From assembly GCA_963995525.1 (NCBI GenBank), contig OZ023210.1, positions 2,087,775 to 2,151,774 of the forward strand: DNA of 64,000 nt, given 5' to 3'. Below the pieces are notes generated by a model. It was given only the letters and a program-made list of their open reading frames with translations. It did not search any database and had not been told where the DNA came from. The position numbers and the translations under genes are program-made. Origin of the DNA: Escarpia spicata. Taxonomy: Eukaryota; Annelida; Polychaeta; Sabellida; Siboglinidae. Below are positions 1-13,046 of the stretch, piece after piece (within the stretch, counting starts at the first letter, position 1; each line of letters opens with the position of its first letter).

Positions 1-3000
1 TATTTAGTCTGATGTAATCATCAAACAAACTACTACACTACGGTATGTTAGCTGGTGCTTGTGTTATTTAGTCTGATGTAATCATGAAACAAACTACTAC
101 ACTACGGTATGTTAGCTCGTGCTTATGTTATTTAGTCTGATGTAATCATCAAACAAACTACTACACTACGGTATGTTAGCTGGTGCTTATGTTATTTAGT
201 CAGATGTAATCATCAAACAAACTACTACACTACGGTATGTTAGCTGGTGCTTATGTTATTTAGTCTGATGTAATCATCAAACAAACTACTACACTACGGT
301 ATGTTAGCTGGTGCTTATGTTATTTAGTCTGATGTAATCATCAAACAAACTACTACACTACGGTATGTTAGCTCGTGCTTATGTTATTTAGTCTGATGTA
401 ATCATCAAACAAACTATTACACTACGGTATGTTAGCTCGTGCTTGTGTTATTTAGTCTGATGTAATCATCAAACAAACTACTACACTACGGTATGTTAGC
501 TCGTGCTTGTGTTATTTAGTCTGATGTAATCATCAAACAAACTACTACACTACGGTATGTTAGCTGGTGCTTATGTTATTTAGCCTGATGTAATCATCAA
601 ACAAACTACTACACTACGGTATGTTAGCTGGTGCTTGTGTTATTTAGCCTGATGTAATCATCAAACAAACTACTACACTACGGTATGTTAGCTGGTGCTT
701 GTGTTATTTAGCCTGATGTAATCATCAAACAAACTACTACACTACGGTATGTTAGCTGGTGCTTATGTTATTTAGCCTGATGTAATCATCAAACAAACTA
801 CTACACTACGGTATGTTAGCTGGTGCTTATGTTATTTAGCCTGATGTAATCATCAAACAAACTACTACACTACGGTATGTTAGCTCGTCCTTATGTTATT
901 TAGTCTGATGTAATCATGAAACAAACTACTACACTACAGTATGTTAGCTGGTGCTTATGTTATTTAGTCTGATGTAATCATCAAACAAACTACTACACTA
1001 CGGTATGTTAGCTGGTGCTTATGTTATTTAGTCTGATGTAATCATCAAACAAACTACTACACTACGGTATGTTAGCTGGTGCTTGTGTTATTTAGTCTGA
1101 TGTAATCATCAAACAAACTACTACACTACGGTATGTTAGCTGGTGCTTGTGTTATTTAGTCTGATGTAATCATCAAACAAACTACTACACTACGGTATGT
1201 TAGGTGGTGCTTGTGTTATTTAGTCTGATGTAATCATCAAACAAACTACTACACTACGGTATGTTAGCTCGTGCTTATGTTATTTAGTCTGATGTAATCA
1301 TCAAACAAACTACTACACTACGGTATGTTAGCTCGTGCTTATGTTATTTAGTCTGATGTAATCATCAAACAAACTACTACACTACAGTATGTTAGCTCGT
1401 GCTTATGTTATTTAGTCTGATGTAATCATCAAACAAACTACTACACTACAGTATGTTAGCTGGTGCTTATGTTATTTAGTCTGATGTAATCATCAAACAA
1501 ACTACTACACTACGGTATGTTAGCTCGTGCTTATGTTATTTAGTCAGATGTAATCATCAAACAAACTACTACACTACGGTATGTTAGCTCGTGCTTATGT
1601 TATTTAGTCTGATGTAATCATCAAACAAACTACTACACTACGGTATGTTAGCTGGTGCTTATGTTATTTAGTCTGATGTAATCATCAAACAAACTACTAC
1701 ACTACGGTATGTTAGCTCGTGCTTATGTTATTTAGTCTGATGTAATCATCAAACAAACTACTACAATACGGTATGTTAGCTCGTGCTTATGTTATTTAGT
1801 CTGATGTAATCATCAAACAAACTACTACACTACGGTATGTTAGCTCGTGCTTATGTTATTTAGTCTGATGTAATCACCAAACAAACAACTATACTACGGT
1901 ATGTTAGCTGGTGCTTATGTTATTTAGTCTGATGTAGTCATCAAACAAACTACTACACTACGGTATGTTAGCTGGTGCTTATGTTATTTAGTCTGATGTA
2001 ATCATCAAACAAACAACTACACTACGGTATGTTAGCTGGTGCTTATGTTATTTAGTCTGATGTAGTCATCAAACAAACTACTACACTACGGTATGTTAGC
2101 TGGTGCTTATGTTATTTAGTCTGATGTAGTCATCAAACAAACTACTACACTACGGTATGTTAGCTGGTGCTTGTGTTATTTAGTCTGATGTAATCATCAA
2201 ACAAACTACTACACTACGGTATGTTAGCTCGTGCTTATGTTATTTAGTCTGATGTAATCATCAAACAAACTACTACACTACGGTATGTTAGCTCGTGCTT
2301 ATGTTATTTAGTCTGATGTAATCATCAAACAAACTACTACACTATGGTTTGTTAGCTGGTGCTTATGTTATTTAGTCTGATGTAATCATCAAACAAACTA
2401 CTACACTACGGTATGTTAGCTCGTGCTTATGTTATTTAGTCTGATGTAATCATCAAACAAACTACTACACTACGGTATGTTAGCTCGTGCTTGTGTTATT
2501 TAGTCTGATGTAATCATCAAACAAACTACTACACTACGGTATGTTAGCTGGTGCTTGTGTTATTTAGTCTGATGTAATCATGAAACAAACTACTACACTA
2601 CGGTATGTTAGCTCGTGCTTATGTTATTTAGTCTGATGTAATCATCAAACAAACTACTACACTACGGTATGTTAGCTGGTGCTTATGTTATTTAGTCAGA
2701 TGTAATCATCAAACAAACTACTACACTACGGTATGTTAGCTGGTGCTTATGTTATTTAGTCTGATGTAATCATCAAACAAACTACTACACTACGGTATGT
2801 TAGCTGGTGCTTATGTTATTTAGTCTGATGTAATCATCAAACAAACTACTACACTACGGTATGTTAGTTGGTGCTTGTGTTATTTAGTCTGATGTAATCA
2901 TCAAACAAACTACTACACTACGGTATGTTAGCTGGTGCTTGTGTTATTTAGTCTGATGTAATCATCAAACAAACTACTACACTACGGTATGTTAGCTGGT

Positions 3001-6000
3001 GCTTGTGTTATTTAGTCTGATGTAATCATCAAACAAACTACTACACTACGGTATGTTAGCTCGTGCTTGTGTTATTTAGTCTGATGTAATCATCAAACAA
3101 ACTACTACACTACGGTATGTTAGCTCGTGCTTATGTTATTTAGTCTGATGTAATCATCAAACAAACTACTACACTACGGTATGTTAGCTCGTGCTTATGT
3201 TATTTAGTCTGATGTAATCATCAAACAAACTACTACACTACGGTATGTTAGCTCGTGCTTATGTTATTTAGTCTGATGTAATCATCAAACAAACTATTAC
3301 ACTACGGTATGTTAGCTCGTGCTTGTGTTATTTAGTCTGATGTAATCATCAAACAAACTACTACACTACGGTATGTTAGCTGGTGCTTATGTTATTTAGC
3401 CTGATGTAATCATCAAACAAACTACTACACTACGGTATGTTAGCTGGTGCTTGTGTTATTTAGCCTGATGTAATCATCAAACAAACTACTACACTACGGT
3501 ATGTTAGCTGGTGCTTATGTTATTTAGCCTGATGTAATCATCAAACAAACTACTACACTACGGTATGTTAGCTCGTCCTTATGTTATTTAGTCTGATGTA
3601 ATCATCAAACAAACTACTACACTACAGTATGTTAGCTGGTGCTTATGTTATTTAGTCTGATGTAATCATCAAACAAACTACTACACTACGGTATGTTAGC
3701 TGGTGCTTATGTTATTTAGCCTGATGTAATCATCAAACAAACTACTACACTACGGTATGTTAGCTCGTGCTTATGTTATTTAGCCTGATGTAATCATCAA
3801 ACAAACTACTACACTACGGTATGTTAGCTCGTGCTTATGTTATTTAGTCTGATGTAATCATCAAACAAACTACTACACTACGGTATGTTAGCTCGTGCTT
3901 ATGTTATTTAGTCTGATGTAATCATCAAACAAACTACTACACTACAGTATGTTAGCTGGTGCTTATGTTATTTAGCCTGATGTAATCATCAAACAAACTA
4001 CTACACTACGGTATGTTAGCTCGTGCTTATGTTATTTAGTCTGATGTAATCATCAAACAAACTACTACACTACGGTATGTTAGCTGGTGCTTATGTTATT
4101 TAGTCTGATGTAATCATCAAACAAACTACTACACTACGGTATGTTAGCTGGTGCTTGTGTTATTTAGTCTGATGTAATCATCAAACAAACTACTACACTA
4201 CGGTATGTTAGCTCGTGCTTATGTTATTTAGTCTGATGTAATCATCAAACAAACTACTACACTACGGTATGTTAGCTGGTGCTTATGTTATTTAGTCTGA
4301 TGTAATCATCAAACAAACTACTACACTACGGTATGTTAGCTGGTGCTTGTGTTATTTAGTCTGATGTAATCATCAAACAAACTACTACACTACGGTATGT
4401 TAGCTCGTGCTTATGTTATTTAGTCTGATGTAATCATCAAACAAACTACTACACTACGGTATGTTAGCTGGTGCTTATGTTATTTAGTCTGATGTAATCA
4501 TCAAACAAACTACTACACTACGGTATGTTAGCTGGTGCTTGTGTTATTTAGTCTGATGTAATCATCAAACAAACTACTACACTACGGTATGTTAGCTGGT
4601 GCTTGTGTTATTTAGTCTGATGTAATCATCAAACAAACTACTACACTACGGTATGTTAGCTGGTGCTTGTGTTATTTAGTCTGATGTAATCATCAAACAA
4701 ACTACTACACTACGGTATGTTAGCTCGTGCTTATGTTATTTAGTCTGATGTAATCATCAAACAAACTACTACACTACGGTATGTTAGCTCGTGCTTATGT
4801 TATTTAGTCTGATGTAATCATCAAACAAACTACTACACTACAGTATGTTAGCTCGTGCTTATGTTATTTAGTCTGATGTAATCATCAAACAAACTACTAC
4901 ACTACGGTATGTTAGCTCGTGCTTATGTTATTTAGTCAGATGTAATCATCAAACAAACTACTACACTACGGTATGTTAGCTCGTGCTTATGTTATTTAGT
5001 CTGATGTAATCATCAAACAAACTACTACACTACGGTATGTTAGCTGGTGCTTATGTTATTTAGTCTGATGTAATCATCAAACAAACTACTACACTACGGT
5101 ATGTTAGCTCGTGCTTATGTTATTTAGTCTGATGTAATCATCAAACAAACTACTACAATACGGTATGTTAGCTCGTGCTTATGTTATTTAGTCTGATGTA
5201 ATCATCAAACAAACTACTACACTACGGTATGTTAGCTCGTGCTTATGTTATTTAGTCTGATGTAATCATCAAACAAACTACTACACTACGGTATGTTAGC
5301 TCGTGCTTATGTTATTTAGTCTGATGTAATCATCAAACAAACTACTACACTACAGTATGTTAGCTGGTGCTTATGTTATTTAGCCTGATGTAATCATCAA
5401 ACAAACTACTACACTACGGTATGTTAGCTCGTGCTTATGTTATTTAGCCTGATGTAATTATCAAACAAACTACTACACTACGGTATGTTAGCTCGTGCTT
5501 ATGTTATTTAGTCAGATGTAATCATCAAACAAACTACTACACTATGGTTTGTTAGCTGGTGCTTATGTTATTTAGTCTGATGTAATCGTCAAACAAAGTA
5601 CTACACTACGGTATGTTAGCTCGTGCTTATGTTATTTAGTCTGATGTAATCATCAAACAAACTACTACACTACGGTATGTTAGCTGGTGCTTGTGTTATT
5701 TAGTCTGATGTAATCATCAAACAAACTACTACACTACGGTATGTTAGCTCGTGCTTATGTTATTTAGTCTGATGTAATCATCAAACAAACTACTACACTA
5801 CGGTATGTTAGCTCGTGCTTATGTTATTTAGTCTGATGTAATCATCAAACAAACTACTACGCTACGGTATGTTAGCTCGTGCTTATGTTATTTAGCCTGA
5901 TGTAATCATCAAACAAACTACTACGCTACGGTATGTTAGCTCGTGCTTATGTTATTTAGTCTGATGTAATCATCAAACAAACTACTACACTACGGTATGT

Positions 6001-8567
6001 TAGCTAGTGCTTATGTTATTTAGTCTGATGTAATCATCAAACAAACTACTACACTACGGTATGTTAGCTCGTGCTTATGTTATTTAGTCTGATGTAATCA
6101 TCAAACAAACTACTACACTACGGTATGTTAGCTCGTGCTTATGTTATTTAGCCTGATGTAATCATCAAACAAACTACTACACTACGGTATGTTAGCTCGT
6201 GCTTATGTTATTTAGTCTGATGTAATCATCAAACAAACTACTACTCTACGGTATGTTAGCTCGTGCTTATGTTATTTAGTCTGATGTAATCATCAAACAA
6301 ACTACTACACTACGGTATGTTAGCTCGTGCTTATGTTATTTAGTCTGATGTAATCATCAAACAAACTACTACACTACGGTATGTTAGCTCGTGCTTATGT
6401 TATTTAGTCTGATGTAATCATCAAACAAACTACTACACTACGGTATGTTAGCTCGTGCTTATGTTATTTAGCCTGATGTAATCATCAAACAAACTACTAC
6501 ACTACGGTATGTTAGCTCGTGCTTATGTTATTTAGTCTGATGTAATCATCAAACAAACTACTACACTACGGTATGTTAGCTCGTGCTTATGTTATTTAGT
6601 CTGATGTAATCATCAAACAAACTACTACACTACGGTATGTTAGCTCGTGCTTATGTTATTTAGTCTGATGTAATCATCAAACAAACTACTACACTACGGT
6701 ATGTTAGCTCGTGCTTATGTTATTTAGTCTGATGTAATCATCAAACAAACTACTACACTACGGTATGTTAGCTCGTGCTTATGTTATTTAGTCTGATGTA
6801 ATCATCAAACAAACTACTACACTACGGTATGTTAGCTCGTGCTTATGTTATTTAGTCTGATGTAATCATCAAACAAACTACTACACTACGGTATGTTAGC
6901 TGGTGCTTATGTTATTTAGCCTGATGTAATCATCAAACAAACTACTACACTACGGTATGTTAGCTCGTGCTTATGTTATTTAGCCTGATGTAATCATCAA
7001 ACAAACTACTACACTACGGTATGTTAGCTCGTGCTTATGTTATTTAGTCAGATGTAATCATCAAACAAACTACTACACTACGGTTTGTTAGCTGGTGCTT
7101 ATGTTATTTAGTCTGATGTAATCATCAAACAAAGTACTACACTACGGTATGTTAGCTCGTGCTTATGTTATTTAGTCTGATGTAATCATCAAACAAACTA
7201 CTACACTACGGTATGTTAGCTGGTGCTTGTGTTATTTAGTCTGAGGTAATCATCAAACAAACTACTACACTACGGTATGTTAGCTCGTGCTTATGTTATT
7301 TAGTCTGATGTAATCATCAAACAAACTACTACACTACGGTATGTTAGCTCGTGCTTATGTTATTTAGTCTGATGTAATCATCAAACAAACTACTACACTA
7401 CGGTATGTTAGCTCGTGCTAATGTTATTTAGTCTGATGTAATCATCAAACAAACTACTACACTACGTTATGTTAGCTCGTGCTGATGTTATTTAGTCTGA
7501 TGTAATCATCAAACAAACTACTACACTACGGTATGTTAGCTCGTGCTTATGTTATTTAGTCTGATGTAATCATCAAACAAACTACTACACTACGGTATGT
7601 TAGCTCGTGCTTATGTTATTTAGTCTGATGTAATCATCAAACAAACTACTACACTACGGTATGTTAGCTCGTGCTTATGTTATTTAGTCTGATGTAATCA
7701 TCAAACAAACTACTACGCTACGGTATGTTAGCTGGTGCTTGTTATTTAGTCTGATGTAATCATAAAACAAACTACTACACTACGGTATGTTAGCTCGTGC
7801 TTATGTTATTTCGTCTGATGTAATCATCAAACAAACTAGTACACTACGGTATGTTAGCTCGTGCTTATGTTATTTAGTCTGATGTAATCATCAAACAAAC
7901 TACTACACTACGGTATGTTAGCTCGTGCTTATGTTATTTAGTCTGATGTAATCATCAAACAAACTACTACACTACGGTATGTTAGCTCGTGCTTATGTTA
8001 TTTAGTCTGATGTAATCATCAAACAAACTACTACACTACGGTATGTTAGCTGGTGCTTGTGTTATTTAGCCTGATGTAATCATCAAACAAACCACTACAC
8101 TACGGTATGTTTGCTGGTGCTTATGTTATTTAGTCTGATGTAATCATCAAACAAACTACTACACTACGGTATGTTAGCTCGTGCTTATGTTATTTAGTCT
8201 GATGTAATCATCAAACAAACTACTACACTACGGTATGTTAGCTCGTGCTTATGTTATTTAGTCTGATGTAATCATCAAACAACCTACTACATTACGGTAT
8301 GTTAGCTCGTGCTTATGTTATTTAGTCTGATGTAATCATCAAACAAACTACTACACTACGGTATGTTAGCTCGTGCTTATGTTATTTAGTCTGATGTAAT
8401 CATCAAACAAACTACTACACTACGGTATGTTAGCTCGTGGTTATGTTATTTAGTCTGATGTAATCATCAAACAAACTACTACACTATGGTATGTTAGCTG
8501 GTGCTTATGTTATTTAGTCTGATGTAATCATCAAACAAACTATTACACTACAGTACGGTATGTTAGC
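1..8567. repeat. 64-bp minisatellite array, about 134 copies, running in from the left edge
   Basis: A 64-bp unit (starting TATTTAGTCTGATGTAATCA) repeats head to tail from base 1 to about 8567 with few substitutions, and one unit near 7741 is shortened. On the plus strand every unit contains a 3'-splice-like TTATGTTATTTAG, then 35 bases, then a strong 5'-splice-like CG|GTATGT. The 35 bases are open in one frame. The unit has stops in all frames, so the array is not coding as a whole. It lies immediately upstream of the terminal exon at 8766-8970 and is probably mostly intron of that gene. The array begins before the window, so its true copy number is unknown. Confidence 0.95.
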
Positions 8568-8765
8568 TCCCCGGTACGTGTAATTCACCCACTACTGTTA
8601 CAGACATCACTGAATATGATGTTTTATGGGCAAAATTTTAAAACAGCACGGCAATGTCGGGAACATATTTAGTGACATATACAAGTCATATCGTGGGAAC
8701 TAATTTTGATTGATATACTGGATATACTTGTCTTTTTAACAAATCTATTTGTTCTCACTTTCCAG

Positions 8766-8970
8766 CCTTCCGTCAACATCCGGCCAACAAAATGAATGTG
8801 GGTCATCGGTGGTAGGGGGCGCCACTGGTAGGACAGTTCCGATACAAAACGTTGCGGCAACACGTGGAGCAAAACATTCATACGACACCGACCCAGCCAG
8901 CAAAGTGCCTAAATGGTTCAAGATAGGCGAGTCTTGTGCTGAAATGGTCACTGGGGCATCTAATGTTTGA
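8766..8970 (+). CDS. terminal exon of an unidentified plus-strand gene (partial)
   Basis: I do not recognise the product. A pyrimidine-rich 3' splice site (TTTGTTCTCACTTTCCAG) precedes an open frame of 67 codons ending at TGA 8968-8970; the first base completes a codon from the previous exon. The C-terminal part contains the stretch DTDPASKVPKWFKIGESC, which looks like real protein rather than random translation. Upstream exons must lie left of the window or be hidden by the 64-bp array. The AATAAA at 9707 fits a 3' UTR of about 750 bases. Splice-site quality and codon content are the only support; a database search would decide. Confidence 0.55.
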
Positions 8971-9856
8971 GCTACTAAACATCAGTCTGCTATCTTATTG
9001 CATGCTACCAAAGCACATCTGAGAATCTTGTATTATCTCCAGTTGTACATGACACTACTACATGTACATGGATCTGTACATATTGTATCATATTCTGTTC
9101 TCAGTTTGTGCATGTTGATCTTATCAATTTGCAGTGTCATATCAATGTCTGTCTTACAGTAGAATAGAAGCTGGCGACTGCATCATTTCAAACAGCTAAA
9201 CTGCACTACATTTGTGTGATAGTAGAAATGTAGACAGTATTAAAATATAGCCAATGGTCAGTTACTTATATAGAGAGTGAAGGTTAGCACCTGGCACTGC
9301 CACTGTGGAATATAATCCTTCTAGCACTTGTTGCGTACCACTCAAATTAAACTGTACAGGTGGTTTTATTACAAACTCTAACTGTTGTTGTTGCAGGGAA
9401 GAAGTGAAGAAATACAGAACCTCGAAGGATTCAGCTGAATAAGATCTCTGTGACCCTGTTATTTGGCAGGACTGTGTCAGTTCTGTGTAGTTTACGTATT
9501 CTGTACATTGACATAAATATCCTGCCATTGTGCCTCTCGGTGCTTCTAAGATACAGTGTCGGGATGAAGCCATTAATATGTATTATTTTTCCGTTCTTTT
9601 TTTTTTTTGGTGAAAGTACGCTTTTCTGTGATGAGTACATTCTACCCATTACAAGGTAACGTGTGGCAAAATCTACTGAACTTCTGTCCATAAGTGTGAC
9701 ACTTCAAATAAAATGTTTCAAGTTTCTTGGTGTTTGTGTAAAAGTCACTCCACTGGCAGAAAGATGTAGTGCGAATTGTGGATAGGGCTAATAGTAGGCT
9801 AAGAGAACATAACTGGAGTCTCACTGTGTGAGCATACAAACATATATCAGTTGTCC
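8971..9856 (+). other. 3' UTR and flank of the plus-strand gene
   Basis: No coding signal is seen on either strand. It holds a T-run near 9594-9609 and the AATAAA at 9707-9712. The stretch after about 9730 is ordinary AT-rich sequence. Confidence 0.4.
9707..9712 (+). promoter_or_regulatory. poly(A) signal AATAAA
   Basis: Canonical AATAAA on the plus strand, about 740 bases after the stop codon at 8970. It is the first such hexamer I see downstream of that stop. A single hexamer is weak evidence on its own. Confidence 0.35.
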
Positions 9857-10556
9857 AAATATACTTGCTAATTTTGGTATGTGATTATTCCAAACGTACT
9901 TAGTATGTGATTAGTCCAAACATACTTGGCACATGATTAGTCCAAACTTCGCATGCGATTACTCGAACCATACTTGATATGTGATTAATCCAAATGTACT
10001 TGGTATGTAATTAGTCCAAACATACTTGGTATGTGATTAGTCCAAACATACTTGGCACATGCTTAGTCCAAACTTGGAGTGCGATTACTCGAAACATACT
10101 TGATATGTAATTAGTCCAAATGTACTTGGTATGTAATTAGTCCAAACATACTTGGCACATGCTTAGTCCAAACTTGGAGTGCGATTACTCGAAACATACT
10201 TGATATGTAATTAGTCCAAATGACTTGGTATGTAATTAGTACAAACATACTTGATGTGATTAGTCCAATGTACTTGGCATGTGATTACTCCAAACATACT
10301 TGGTATGTGATTACTCCAAACATACTTGGTATGTGATTACTCCAAACATACTTGGTATGTGATTACTCCAAACATACTTGGTATGTAATTAGTCCAAACA
10401 TACTTGATGTGATTAGTCCAAACATACTTGGTATGTGATTACTCCAAACATACTTGGTATGTGATTACTTCAAACATACTTGGTATGTGATTACTCCAGA
10501 CATACTTGGTATGTGATTACTCCAAATATACTTGGTATGTGATTACTCCAAACATA
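9857..10556. repeat. 26-bp minisatellite (CATACTTGGTATGTGATTAC type)
   Basis: About 26 tandem, somewhat diverged copies of a unit reading CATACTTGGTATGTGATTAC then TCCAAA, with some shortened copies. The unit includes a GGTATGTGA motif resembling a 5' splice site. It lies between the poly(A) signals of the two convergent genes, so it is probably intergenic. Confidence 0.9.
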
Positions 10557-10629
10557 CATGTAGACTGTATCTACCTGTTCTGATAACAAACAAAGTAACA
10601 CAACACATATTTGTGATATTTACACCAAA

Positions 10630-10635
10630 TTTATT
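10630..10635 (-). promoter_or_regulatory. candidate poly(A) signal for CEP95
   Basis: TTTATT on the plus strand is AATAAA on the minus strand. It is the first canonical hexamer I find downstream of the CEP95 stop codon (12882), implying a 3' UTR of about 2.2 kb that would contain two repeat arrays. The long distance keeps this tentative. Confidence 0.25.
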
Positions 10636-10786
10636 AAAAGAAAGATAAATATTTCAAAAATGTGATTGACAGATACTGTACATATAATGGAATTAGCAAA
10701 CGTTGTAACATAGCAGTGTATCTCACAATAAAGTCACACAACACATCTTGACAGCTGCTGACAAAATAGGTAAGAATATAACCACA

Positions 10787-11475
10787 CGGATGTTATACAA
10801 AGGTGTGCCAGACAGTGAACCTGTTTATAACCACACAGATGTTATATACAAAGGTGTGCCAGGCGGTGAACCTGTTTATAACCACACGGATGTTATACAA
10901 AGGTGTGCCAAGCAGTGAACCTGTTTATAACCACACGGATGTTATATACAAAGGTGTGCCAGGCGGTGAACCTGTTTATAACCACATGGATGTTATACAA
11001 AGGTGTGCCAGGGAGTGAACCTGTTTATAACCACACGGATGTTATATACAAAGGTGTGCCAGGCAGTGAACCTGTTTATAACCACATGGATGTTATACAA
11101 AGGTGTGCCAGGGAGTGAACCTGTTTATAACCACACGGATGTTATATACAAAGGTGTGCCAGGCGGTGAACCTGTTTATAACCACACGGATGTTATACAA
11201 AGGTGTGCCAGGCAGTGAACCTGTTTATAACCACACGGATGTTATATACAAAGGTGTGCCAGGCGGTGAACCTGTTTATAACCACACGGATGTTATACAA
11301 AGGTGTGCCAGGCAGTGAACCTGTTTATAACCACACGGATGTTATATACAAAGGTGTGCCAGGCGGTGAACCTGTTTATAACCACACGGATGTTATACAA
11401 AGGTGTGCCAGGCAGTGAACCTGTTTATAACCACACGGATGTTATATACAAAGGTGTGCCAGACGGTGAACCTTT
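10787..11475. repeat. 100-bp higher-order minisatellite built from alternating 49- and 51-bp units
   Basis: The unit GGTGTGCCAGGCAGTGAACC plus about 30 more bases repeats 14 times. Alternate units differ by TATACAAAG versus TATATACAAAG, so the array has a 100-bp period of two subunits, repeated about seven times with very little divergence. It probably falls in the CEP95 3' UTR or just beyond it. Confidence 0.93.
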
Positions 11476-12344
11476 TTCAATGTTGCTGTTAAGATAACTG
11501 TCAATTAACACCTGGATGTGTGCTGCTGTTAAAATATAGTAGCAACTGTCGCTGCTGCTGCTTAGAAGAGATGTGTTGTGCGCTATCAAACTTCCCAAAC
11601 ACCACACTTGCGAAATTGGATTGCAACCATTAATGCTACACTTATGTGTCCCATAACTCATGCAGTGAGTGAGTGTCCAATATGTGATAGCCACCCACTA
11701 AAAACACCACTGAGTGAGAATTACAACTGATATAAGTGTACAAAATTAGATAATGTACATTGTCAAATGTTAGTTCATGCACGTCAGTTGGTACATTCTG
11801 CTGCGTATAAGTCCCTAAAAATATGTACAAAGATTCAAAATTATAAATACATATTATATACAAAAACATGTTTTCCAAGTTTTACACGCACTTGCCTAGA
11901 AAATATATCAATATGTAGATATCACAGCAGAATTTAGACACAGCCAATAGCAGCACTTGACTGTAACAAGAGCAGCAGACAATAGGAATGAGGTAAATGG
12001 GGGAATGAGGTAACCAAAATGCCATGCTTACTACATCCAACTTCTTTCTCGTAGTATTCAGTCAGTACCACGTACTGCCATCAATTGCACCATTTCATTA
12101 TCCAACACCTGGGGAATGTTTGCATTATTACTTGGCAAGTAATACTGATTTTCACGTCCGACAAACAAGCATTTCTAACAAGCCATCACTGCAGAACCTA
12201 TAAGATATCATCACGCCTGCATGTGAAATACTAGTAGCTTTACTCACTCGGCACAATCTGGTTCACAGCTTCACACGCAGTGATTCCAGTTGTGGGAATG
12301 TGCTCACATTAAGTCCAATCTTGTCCACATCTGACACGCCTCAG
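11476..12344. other. unique sequence between arrays, probably CEP95 3' UTR or flank
   Basis: No exon, RNA gene or transposon signature was seen on either strand. AT-rich unique sequence. Confidence 0.4.
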
Positions 12345-12900
12345 ATCTACAACTGACATCTGACGTTATCAGAGACACCTCAGATCTGCACCTGACATCT
12401 GACATGATCAAAGACACCTCAGATCTGCACCTGACATCTGACATGATCAAAGACACCTCAGATCTGCACCTGGTAGTGTCACATCTGATGTGATCAAAGA
12501 CACCTCAGATCTGCACCTGGTAGTGTCACATCTGATGTGATCAAAGACACCTCAGATCTGCACCTGGTAGTGTCACATCTGATGTGATCAAAGACACCTC
12601 AGATCTGCACCTGGTAGTGTCACATCTGACGTGATCAAAGACACCTCAGATCTGCACCTGGTAGTGTCACATCTGATGTGATCAAAGACACCTCAGATCT
12701 GCACCTGGTACCATCACATCTGACGTGATCAAAGACACCTCAGATCTGCACCTGGTAGTGTCACATCTGATTGTGATCAAAGACACATCAGATCTGCACC
12801 TGGTAGTGTCACATCTGATGTGATCAAAGACACCTCAGATCTGCACCTGGTAGTGTCACATCTGATGTGATCAAAGACACCTCAGATCTGCACCTGGTAG
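12345..12900. repeat. 46-48-bp minisatellite carrying copies of the CEP95 stop codon
   Basis: About twelve copies of a unit with CTCAGATCTGCACCTGGTAG on the plus strand. On the minus strand each unit reads CTACCAGGTGCAGATCTGAG, which is the last 18 coding bases of CEP95 including its TGA. The array therefore starts inside the last exon and extends downstream, so the true stop is the first of a dozen copies. Confidence 0.93.
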
Positions 12901-13046
12901 CGAGACATCTGGAGCTGGTGACGCAGGCGGTCGGCATCGAGCTGTCGGAAGTAGGCATCATCGTCATCCCGACACAGTTGCTCCTGGAAGTCTCTCACTT
13001 CCTTCTCCATCTTTCGTCTCAGCTCCTTCTTCATCTGATCCAGGAT
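12882..13046 (-). CDS. CEP95: CEP95 coding exon 24 (last)
   Basis: Encodes residues 1049-1102 (ILDQMKKELRRKMEKEVRDF and then DDDDAYFRQLDADRL), ending YQVQI and TGA at 12884-12882. 3' site GTTTGTTGTAG. The stop lies within the first unit of the downstream array. Confidence 0.88.
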   Translation of the reverse strand: MLDQMKKELRRKMEKEVRDFQEQLCRDDDDAYFRQLDADRLRHQLQMSRYQVQI

